Shown here: positions 31,066-37,887 of the stretch, one piece after another
Layout of the letters: each line of letters begins with the position of its first letter
How positions within the stretch are numbered: the stretch's first letter is position 1
DNA from: Photobacterium sp. GJ3
Lineage (GTDB): Bacteria > Pseudomonadota > Gammaproteobacteria > Enterobacterales > Vibrionaceae
DNA: 64,000 nucleotides
Assembly: GCF_018199995.1 (NCBI RefSeq)
Contig: NZ_CP073578.1
Location: forward strand, 3,162,001 to 3,226,000
Reading direction: 5' to 3'
Position numbers and translations under genes: made by a program
Notes under the pieces: generated by a model
The model's input: only the letters and a program-made list of their open reading frames with translations
Told to the model about the DNA's origin: nothing
Database searches by the model: none

Positions 31066-33081
31066 ATGAATTTGAACGAAGCTTTATCGACGGATTTGTT
31101 AAAGGAAGGCAAAAACAAAGAACAGTTTGTTGGGCGCCCGTTCTATTTGTCATATGACATAGTGAGGTTGTTAGTCTGTGATGCTTGGAAGGCTCAGGTA
31201 AAAGGTATTCCAGCTGGTTGTTTCCTTCTAGCATTTTACGATGGTGAGGACGGTGTTGAAGAAGCTGTGCTATTGAGAGCTCTTTCACAGACAAAGTTAC
31301 CGACTGATAACGATGTAATATCATCAATGATCGAATATTATAAAGATAATTTAGATATATCTGGTCGAGCTGGCAGTGTAAAAGGAGGAAAGCTAGATGA
31401 GTTCACGCGATACGAGTTTAGTTTTTCAGGGCTTGAATGTCGCGTTCTTGGCGTATTTTATCGAAACCAAAATGGGAAAATAGAGTTCGGCGCTGATCTT
31501 GAAAACTTCTATTCGGCTAACAATTATAGTGTTTACAAAGCAAGTGGTGATGTCCTTGAATTCATTGTAAATCAGAGGGATGATGATGGTTTAGCTGGTC
31601 AAGACTCTGATTTTAAAATTGGTAGTGTCAGATATTCTTCCAGCCGCAGGCACCAAACACAAGAACAAGATGTTGGTGTATGGGTAAATCCTAAAGACTT
31701 TTTAGGTAAGAGATCTGCGATGTTTGGTATGACTCGTACTGGTAAGTCTAATACCGTAAAGAAAATCATAGAAGCTACCGAGGAAATATCGGCAAAAGCC
31801 AAAACGGAACTTCTTACTGCCCCTGTTGATACATTGGAGTTTTCTGCTTCCGGTAGCCCTACATTCCCTGTCGGCCAAATTATATTTGATGTTAATGGTG
31901 AATACGCCAATGCTAATAGACAAGATTCGGGAACAGCTATTTATGATCTATATAAAAATAAAGTAGTTAGATATAGTGTTTTGGAGAAAGGTGATAATTT
32001 CAAGGTAATGAAGGTTAACTTCTTTAAAGATATTGAAAGTGGTTTTAGCCTGATATCTAGTTATCTTCAAGAGCAATCAATAGGTGGGGACTATGTTAAT
32101 AACTTTACTGCAGCTAATTTTGAAACACCAGAAAGCACTAATGTAAATGGATCTGAATGGACTAGACACAATAGGTTAATTGCTGCATATAAATGCTGCC
32201 TGTATAGAGCTGGCTTCAAGGTTCCTCAGGGTTTAAAGGTAAAATTCACTGGAGCAGCTGAGATAAACAGCACTATTCTTGAGGAAAAAGTACTAGACCC
32301 AAAACAAGGCTTAACTCTGGAAGAGGCATGTACTTGGTTTGAAAGAGCTTGGGAACAATACGACGAATTAAGTTTTTTTAGGGATTATATAAACAAAAAA
32401 GGATATGAATGGGCAAATGATGACTTGAAGTCTATGATGGTTTTCTTATCTACATATAAATCACCAGGGAAAAAGAATCAAGTCAGTGGTTACAAAAAGA
32501 TTCGTGTAAAGCAGCTGCACAATTTGCATACAATAAGTATGGATGAATCATTTGAAGTTGAAATTCCTAAGCTATTGCAAGAAGGTAAGATTGTTATTGT
32601 TGATTTGTCTCAGGGGGAACCTGTCGTACAAAGGCTTTTTTCGGAGAAAATATGCCGTTCCGTCTTTAATATTTCCATGGATAGATTTATAAAAAATCTT
32701 CCTAACAATTTCATTCAGTTTTACTTTGAAGAGGCCCATAACCTATTCCCCAAAAAGGATGATAAAGACCTCAGTCAAATATATAATAGGATCGCAAAGG
32801 AAGGAGCAAAACTTCACTTGGGAATGATATATGCGACACAAGAAGTGAGTTCAATTAGTTCTAATATTTTAAAAAACACACAAAATTGGTTTATCGCTCA
32901 TCTTAATAATATTGATGAAACAAGAGAGTTAGAGAAATATTATGATTTCAAGGATTTTACACAATCATTAGTTCGCTTCTCTGCCACAAATGACAAGGGA
33001 TTTGTGAGAATGAAAACCTACACAAACCCATTTATTGTTCCTGTTCAGATTGATAGATTCTTGGCGAATAGGGGAATGTGA
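31066..33081 (+). CDS. herA: HerA-type (DUF87, FtsK-HerA superfamily) ATPase
   Basis: A 671-residue DNA-pumping ATPase. The Walker A motif GMTRTGKSNT is at about residues 219-228, and the Walker B stretch FIQFYFEEAHNLFP at about 549-562 has the paired acidic residues typical of HerA. The N-terminal region resembles a HAS-barrel-like lead. AAAAGGA precedes the ATG, 1 bp after the methyltransferase stop, and its stop overlaps the NurA start (TGATG). HerA forms hexamers that feed DNA to NurA. In bacteria such pairs often belong to defence modules. AT-rich composition indicates recent transfer. Confidence 0.88.
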   Translation: MNLNEALSTDLLKEGKNKEQFVGRPFYLSYDIVRLLVCDAWKAQVKGIPAGCFLLAFYDGEDGVEEAVLLRALSQTKLPTDNDVISSMIEYYKDNLDISGRAGSVKGGKLDEFTRYEFSFSGLECRVLGVFYRNQNGKIEFGADLENFYSANNYSVYKASGDVLEFIVNQRDDDGLAGQDSDFKIGSVRYSSSRRHQTQEQDVGVWVNPKDFLGKRSAMFGMTRTGKSNTVKKIIEATEEISAKAKTELLTAPVDTLEFSASGSPTFPVGQIIFDVNGEYANANRQDSGTAIYDLYKNKVVRYSVLEKGDNFKVMKVNFFKDIESGFSLISSYLQEQSIGGDYVNNFTAANFETPESTNVNGSEWTRHNRLIAAYKCCLYRAGFKVPQGLKVKFTGAAEINSTILEEKVLDPKQGLTLEEACTWFERAWEQYDELSFFRDYINKKGYEWANDDLKSMMVFLSTYKSPGKKNQVSGYKKIRVKQLHNLHTISMDESFEVEIPKLLQEGKIVIVDLSQGEPVVQRLFSEKICRSVFNISMDRFIKNLPNNFIQFYFEEAHNLFPKKDDKDLSQIYNRIAKEGAKLHLGMIYATQEVSSISSNILKNTQNWFIAHLNNIDETRELEKYYDFKDFTQSLVRFSATNDKGFVRMKTYTNPFIVPVQIDRFLANRGM

Positions 33082-34469
33082 TGAGCTACAGTTCAAAGGG
33101 AAATCGTCCATTTGAATGGGCCAGTAAGTCACAACATTCTCATGTGATAAACGATCCGTATGTTCAGAGTTTGATGAAAAGATGTAAGTTTCCATCTACT
33201 AATGAGGAGGCAGAGAATGATGTTAGAGACTTTGCTTTTGATATAGAAACAGGTTCTTATCGCAATATAACAACTATTATTGCGGTAGATGGTGGATACT
33301 CTGAAGTAACAGTGCGAAAAAACTATCCCAGTTCTAAGGTTGCATTTTTTCAGTTTGGTGGTTTAGAGTTTAGTCTCGATGATTTGAAGCAATTGGGCGA
33401 GTCACCATTTATTCACCCAGAAAAAATGGAAAAATTTAAAAAGTTAGAACGTTTTAAGCTTGCAATACCAACAAAAGCAACCTCTTTAGACTCTTTATCA
33501 ATGATCGACTCGGTAAGAATTCCATTAATTGAGTTCTTTAATGAGATTCGTGATGAAAAAAAATATATAGATACCTTAAAGTGGCTTGTCTTTCATGAGT
33601 TTAAGAATAAAGGTATTGGAAATGATGAGTCTTTGAAGAATATCACTTTTGGAAGCTTGCCAAAAAGAAATGATAAAGTATTTAAAGATATAGAAATAGA
33701 AAAGTCAGAGATTGACTCTAGTGGATATTTCGAATACGACGGTGAAAAGTTCAATCTTATTGACATACTAAGGTTTCATGAGGTTGTAGATGAAGAACTT
33801 GGTGCTAGTGGTATTTTAGGTTATCTAACAAATGTTATAGAGCACATAATTATAGTTCATTGCATCAAAGAAATTGTCACTAGAAAACCTTCTTTTTTGA
33901 GGCGCTTCCTCTTTATTAAAGATGGACCTCTTGGTTTCTTTGGTCAAACAGCTAAGTTGCATAAAGATATGAGGGAATTATGTAATATTTATACTCGGGA
34001 ATATTCGTTAAAGTTGGTTGGGTTAGAAAAGTCAGGCTCTTTTGTTGAACATGCAGAGCATATATCTTCAGGAGAAAATGCTTGCCTTAAAAAGGGTCAA
34101 GTCCTACCGCTGTTTAATAATTATATTTATAAACATATTCTACCTGGACCATCTACAGAGGAAGAACTAGACAAACTTTCGCCATACGCATCAACATCAT
34201 ATTATAGTGGAAAGTTGATTTATCGTAGTCAAACAGATCGAACTTGGGTATTAACTATTCCAATACATGACAGTAACGAAGTAAAAGTATTGAATAGAAA
34301 TTCGTTCTCAAATCTTGATGAAATTCTAAATGTAGTGGATTACTTAAAATGTGATATGTACGAGAATTCTATTGTGCCTATTGCTTTGGTAAATCAGCTA
34401 GTATCTCTCGCGAATCACCCTTCTTCCAAGATGTTGGAGAAATTTGCTATCCAATCTATGAGTGAGTAG
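33081..34469 (+). CDS. nurA: NurA-domain nuclease
   Basis: A 462-residue protein with the NurA signature: IIAVDGGYSEV near residue 65 supplies the first metal-binding Asp, FLFIKDGPLGFFG near residue 276 the second, and GLEKSGSFVEHAE the downstream conserved Lys/Ser/His region. NurA proteins are RNase H-fold nucleases that work with HerA. The start is ATG 33081, overlapping the HerA stop by one base; a GTG at 33078 is also in frame. It ends the cassette and a hairpin follows. It is longer than archaeal NurA by an insert in the middle (about residues 90-230). Confidence 0.87.
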   Translation: MSYSSKGNRPFEWASKSQHSHVINDPYVQSLMKRCKFPSTNEEAENDVRDFAFDIETGSYRNITTIIAVDGGYSEVTVRKNYPSSKVAFFQFGGLEFSLDDLKQLGESPFIHPEKMEKFKKLERFKLAIPTKATSLDSLSMIDSVRIPLIEFFNEIRDEKKYIDTLKWLVFHEFKNKGIGNDESLKNITFGSLPKRNDKVFKDIEIEKSEIDSSGYFEYDGEKFNLIDILRFHEVVDEELGASGILGYLTNVIEHIIIVHCIKEIVTRKPSFLRRFLFIKDGPLGFFGQTAKLHKDMRELCNIYTREYSLKLVGLEKSGSFVEHAEHISSGENACLKKGQVLPLFNNYIYKHILPGPSTEEELDKLSPYASTSYYSGKLIYRSQTDRTWVLTIPIHDSNEVKVLNRNSFSNLDEILNVVDYLKCDMYENSIVPIALVNQLVSLANHPSSKMLEKFAIQSMSE

Positions 34470-34488
34470 ATTTTCACATCTAATTAAA

Positions 34489-34521
34489 AATAGAGGCGTG
34501 CTATATACGGCGCCTCTATTT
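34489..34521 (+). terminator. terminator-like hairpin after nurA
   Basis: A 10-bp perfect stem AATAGAGGCG / CGCCTCTATT with a 12-nt loop, 19 bp past the nurA stop. The following T-tract is short (TTT including the stem end), so termination may be partial. Confidence 0.6.
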
Positions 34522-34683
34522 CAAACGAATTTACATTCATACTATAGTTTTATTCCTCTTTGATACATGTACGTAGCCACTATTACTTGATCTTGTTTTG
34601 TCCAAAAAGGGCAGTTTGGCGTGCCATTTATCCCTCTATTACCTGAGAAAATATTAGCTCAAAGAGAGTAGAGATAAATGAGG
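34522..34683. other. gap between the defence cassette and the IS remnant
   Basis: AT-rich sequence with no convincing ORF, RNA gene or repeat. It is the last part of the island cargo before the second IS3 end. Confidence 0.5.
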
Positions 34684-34771
34684 TGTAGTGGCACACTAAG
34701 TTTGGCCACCTGATAAGAGGTGATATCATCATCTCGCATAATTACAGGTGACAAAATGACTAAGAATTCAC
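34684..34771 (+). mobile_element. 5' end of a second IS3-family element, truncated
   Basis: TGTAGTGG...TTTGGCCACCTGATAAGAGG followed by a weakened hairpin and ATGACTAAG (34756) matches, with differences, the 5' end of the IS3 element at 29647 read inward. It encodes only the first codons of orfA (MTKNS). At 34772 it is cut by the IS407-type element, and the remainder is missing on the far side. Its orientation is opposite to the first copy, so both 5' ends face the defence cassette. Confidence 0.72.
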
Positions 34772-34787
34772 TGTAAACCTCCCCTAA

Positions 34788-35624
34788 TTAGTTACATGCA
34801 TAATTAGAGTTTTCAGCCTGAGAATGTCGTGCCAGAAGATCATTCAGTGAGTCATGAGGCCGCTCTTCGTTATATTCACGTACCCAGTTTTCTGTTAATT
34901 CTCGAATCTCGGTCAGTGATTTGAACACATACATGTTCAGGATTTCATCGCGATATGTGCGATTGAAGCGCTCAACATATGAGTTCTGAGTTGGTGTTCC
35001 TGGCTGTATAAATTCAAGTTGGATATAGTGTTCTTCAGCCCAATCAGCAAGCACGGTAGAAATAAACTCAGGGTCATTATCCATACGAAACTTTTTGGGA
35101 TAACCCCGCCAGGCAACGACTCGCTCTAATACCCGAATGACTCGTTTGGCCGGTAAGCTGAGGTCAATTTCAATCGCCAATGCTTCGCGATTGAAGTCAT
35201 CAACGAGATTGAATGTCCTGAAGCGCCGGCCACAGAACAGACTATCGCTCATAAAATCCATAGACCAACAATAATTGGCTGTGGCAGGTACGGATAGTGG
35301 CTCAGGGCAGCGTGTTGGCAAACGTTTTTTGCCTCGCTGCCGTTTGTTCAAATTAAGGTCGCAATACAGACGATAGACTCGTTTGTGATTCCACTGATGT
35401 CCCCAACGGCGCAGGATTTTGAACAGCTTACTGAAACCATAAGCGGGGTATTGTTCAACTGCTTCCTGCAGTTTCAGAATAACATGATCATTCCTATTGG
35501 TATCCGGCTGATAACGATACACAGAGTCACTGATGCCAACAGCGCGACAGGCCATACGAAGGCTTACTCCATGCTCTTTCCGGGCATAGTCGACAAGCTC
35601 CCGCCTGATCGCTGGCTTTACAGC
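34788..35624 (-). CDS. IS407-like transposase orfB (expressed by -1 frameshift)
   Basis: Integrase-core DDE transposase. After the shift the frame reads AVKPAIRRELVDYA, then MACRAVGISDSVYRYQPD, the catalytic region CWSMDFMSDSLF, MDNDPEFISTVL and PTQNSYVERFNRTYRDEIL, ending NYACN. Its own first ATG is at 35555, but the conserved sequence extends upstream to the orfA junction, so a fused OrfAB product is expected. It appears complete. Confidence 0.88.
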   Translation of the reverse strand, partial: AVKPAIRRELVDYARKEHGVSLRMACRAVGISDSVYRYQPDTNRNDHVILKLQEAVEQYPAYGFSKLFKILRRWGHQWNHKRVYRLYCDLNLNKRQRGKKRLPTRCPEPLSVPATANYCWSMDFMSDSLFCGRRFRTFNLVDDFNREALAIEIDLSLPAKRVIRVLERVVAWRGYPKKFRMDNDPEFISTVLADWAEEHYIQLEFIQPGTPTQNSYVERFNRTYRDEILNMYVFKSLTEIRELTENWVREYNEERPHDSLNDLLARHSQAENSNYACN

Positions 35625-35884
35625 TTTTTTTCTATGATGTCTTTCAGAATACGGTGTTCAAGGCTGAGATCAGCGGACATAGATTTCAGTCGCCTGTTCT
35701 CGTCTTCAAGCTCTTTTAAGCGCCTGATATCTGAAGACTCCATGCCACCGTACTTGGTTTTCCAGTTATAATACGTGGCATCCGAGATACCGTACTCTCG
35801 ACAGACTTCCTTAACCAGTCTGCCTGCTTCTACTCCTTTCAAAATCTTGACGATTTGAGTTTCCGTATAGCGAGATTTCTTCAT
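35618..35884 (-). CDS. IS407-like transposase orfA
   Basis: An 88-residue protein with the HTH region MKKSRYTETQIVKILKGVEA and YGISDATYYNWKTKYGG, followed by the heptad-rich end LEDENRRLKSMSADLSLEHR. It ends IIEKKL. The slippery sequence A-AAA-AAG (35624-35630 on the + strand reads as T/C complement) lies in phase just before the stop, the standard arrangement for making OrfAB. Confidence 0.9.
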   Translation of the reverse strand: MKKSRYTETQIVKILKGVEAGRLVKEVCREYGISDATYYNWKTKYGGMESSDIRRLKELEDENRRLKSMSADLSLEHRILKDIIEKKL

Positions 35885-35980
35885 TATTAGTTCTCCATGA
35901 TGTCCTAGTATAGGCGGGAGGACTCTAATTGCATATGCACCTAGTTTGAGGGAGGTTTACAGGGCGCCACAGCTGCTCAC

Positions 35981-36496
35981 TCACAATCGGCCGCGCAGTC
36001 CGCCGCCACCGATACCCCGTAGCTGACCCGCACCGATATTGGGACGATTGATCGTGCCGCGCTGGATAGCCGGACGGTTCGTGCGAATCGTTGCGCGATC
36101 GACAGGTCCCTGCGCTCGCCGGGTTTGCAATTGTTGCTGCACACGCTGCTGGGTTTCCGGCGGCAGGCTTTGCCATTTGCTGTCCAGCTGTGCTTTCACG
36201 GCAGGCAGATTACCGGCAATATCTCCCGGATTGCCCTGCCAATCACTGATTCTATCTTTGATTTCCTGTTGTTTATCCGAATCCAGGCTCTGCCACCAGT
36301 CGCTGATCATGGCTTTGTACTCCCCGTCACCATGGCAGCAGTCCGGATAATAATGGTGCCAGTAATACAGATAATCGTCGTACCACCAATCTTCACTGTA
36401 GTGATATGCAGCAGGTCCGGCTGGCACTGTGCTGGTGCTGCCACACCCAGTCAGCATTAGTAAAGCGCTCAAAAAAGCCAAATGAATCGCTTTCAT
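35981..36496 (-). CDS. lipoprotein of unknown function
   Basis: A 171-residue lipoprotein: signal MKAIHLAFLSALLMLTG with lipobox LTGC, then an aromatic-rich stretch (SEDWWYDDYLYYWHHYY), a helical middle (WQSLDSDKQQEIKDRISDW) and a Gly/Arg-rich C-terminus. ATG 36496 is chosen because the signal peptide begins there. The last codons lie 20 bp from the end of the IS407-type element, and the reading frame is intact. Only the lipoprotein signal can be identified; the function is unknown. Its base composition is chromosomal again, marking the end of the island. Confidence 0.72.
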   Translation of the reverse strand: MKAIHLAFLSALLMLTGCGSTSTVPAGPAAYHYSEDWWYDDYLYYWHHYYPDCCHGDGEYKAMISDWWQSLDSDKQQEIKDRISDWQGNPGDIAGNLPAVKAQLDSKWQSLPPETQQRVQQQLQTRRAQGPVDRATIRTNRPAIQRGTINRPNIGAGQLRGIGGGGLRGRL

Positions 36497-36859
36497 CTCA
36501 AACGTCACCTATCCATCAATCATGCATATCAACAGCTTATCACCCCCCGCTTGAGTTCGCTTGATTTCAGTCTGAGCCAGGCAATACATCACACAACAGA
36601 TTAAATAAAAACCACTGATTTTTCAGTCAAATATCCAAATATGAACCGAACTCACGATATAAGCACGATTTTGCCGTCATTCATTTTTTTGTCATTTGCA
36701 TAATGGTAAATTTGTGCTTGTTCACCAGAAGACACAGCGATGTAGCAACCCGCTCCTGAATTAAACCTATAAAAATGGCTGCTAAAGCAGTCACGGGGCG
36801 TCTTTGACCCGATTTATCACTGATAAATTAATTAATATATTCACATAAGCAGTCAAAAT
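36497..36859. other. 363-bp intergenic region between divergent genes
   Basis: An AT-rich gap between the divergent lipoprotein and GT2 genes. It must hold both promoters, but no clear -35/-10 pair, repeat or RNA gene stands out. No copy of the yicC 3' end (an expected attR) was seen here. Confidence 0.5.
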
Positions 36860-37657
36860 ATGGATATTTCATTAATTGTAACCACCTATAACTGGCCGGA
36901 AGCTTTGAATAAAGTTCTGGAAAGTATCGAAAGACAGAGTCTGCTCCCCCGCGAAGTGATTATTGCCGATGATGGGTCCGGTCAGGATACCCGAGACGTC
37001 GTCCATTACTGGCAGCAGAAACTGAATATTCCGGTGATCCACAGCTGGCAGGAAGATGAAGGTTACCGGCTCTCCGCCAGCCGGAATAAAGCCATTGCCC
37101 GTGCCAATGGCGATTACCTGGTGATGATTGACGGCGACATGGTGCTGAATCAGCATTTTCTCCGCGATCATACCCAAATTGCTCAACCTGGCTTTTTTAT
37201 TCAGGGCTGGCGAGTCCGACTGAATGAACAGGGGAACCAGCATGTGTTTGAACACGGCGTGATCCCTCATTGCCGCATGCAGGGCATTCTGGATTTTAAA
37301 AACCGCTGTTACGGACTCCGCCTGCCGTTGCTGAGAGCCCTGAGCCATGGTTCACCGACCTCAATTTCCGGCACCAAAGGCTGCAATATGGCGTTCTGGA
37401 AACAGGATGTGGTCGCCATTAACGGCTTTAATGAAGATTTCGTTGGCTGGGGCAAAGAAGACAACGAATTCGCGACCCGGATGATCAATCATGGCATTCG
37501 CCGAAAGCGCCTGCGTTTTGCTGCTGTGGCCTATCACCTCTATCACGATGAAAGCCCAAGGGATATGGTGGCCTGCAACCATGACATTCTGATGCAAACC
37601 AAAGAAAATCGTCTGGCCTTCTGCCACAACGGCCTGTCTCGTTATCAGGCTGGCTGA
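36860..37657 (+). CDS. glycosyltransferase family 2, paralogue of the 14812 gene
   Basis: A 265-residue GT2 enzyme: SLIVTTYNWPEALNKVLES, VIIADDGSGQD, VMIDGDMVLN, then GTKGCNMAFWKQDVVAING and GWGKEDNEFATRMI. The motif order and spacing match the protein at 14812-15606. It heads a short cluster with a fused oxidoreductase/epimerase and a GT4 gene, so it probably works on the same surface glycan. The sugar is unknown. There is a weak ribosome site before the ATG. Confidence 0.83.
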   Translation: MDISLIVTTYNWPEALNKVLESIERQSLLPREVIIADDGSGQDTRDVVHYWQQKLNIPVIHSWQEDEGYRLSASRNKAIARANGDYLVMIDGDMVLNQHFLRDHTQIAQPGFFIQGWRVRLNEQGNQHVFEHGVIPHCRMQGILDFKNRCYGLRLPLLRALSHGSPTSISGTKGCNMAFWKQDVVAINGFNEDFVGWGKEDNEFATRMINHGIRRKRLRFAAVAYHLYHDESPRDMVACNHDILMQTKENRLAFCHNGLSRYQAG

Positions 37658-37887
37658 TCACGCCGCTGCCTTATTTCGGCGCTTAACATTTTTTTGTGTG
37701 AGCGCCGCTACCAGATCAAGCATTTAGCCTTTTTCTGCCGTCAACTTTCGTATGACTTTATCCCTCGCATCTCCTGTGCTGCCGCTTCGCTGACTATAGT
37801 TAAAAAAAGACAAAACGAACCTGAGATAAATATCCGATAAAACAGGTTTCTCCATGGCTGGGTTTTGAATTTTTTAAGGAAGTGGCA

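Larger units (their letters stand above)
34772..35961 (-). mobile_element. IS3-family element, IS407-like group
   Basis: Inverted ends TGTAAACCTCCCCTAATTAG (34772) and, from the other side, TGTAAACCTCCCTCAAACTAG (35961) bound 1190 bp with orfA and orfB overlapping in different frames. Both frames look intact, and the A7G run at their junction would allow the -1 frameshift that makes the fused transposase. The flanking bases (TCAC and GGGC) do not form a target duplication. Its right end abuts chromosomal lipoprotein DNA, which indicates a deletion or rearrangement at the island edge. Confidence 0.85.

Noticed and set aside
35962..36859. attR copy of the yicC 3' end at the right edge of the island
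   Set aside because: The last bases of yicC were compared by eye with the sequence around and after the IS407-type element and no direct repeat was seen; a computer search is still needed.
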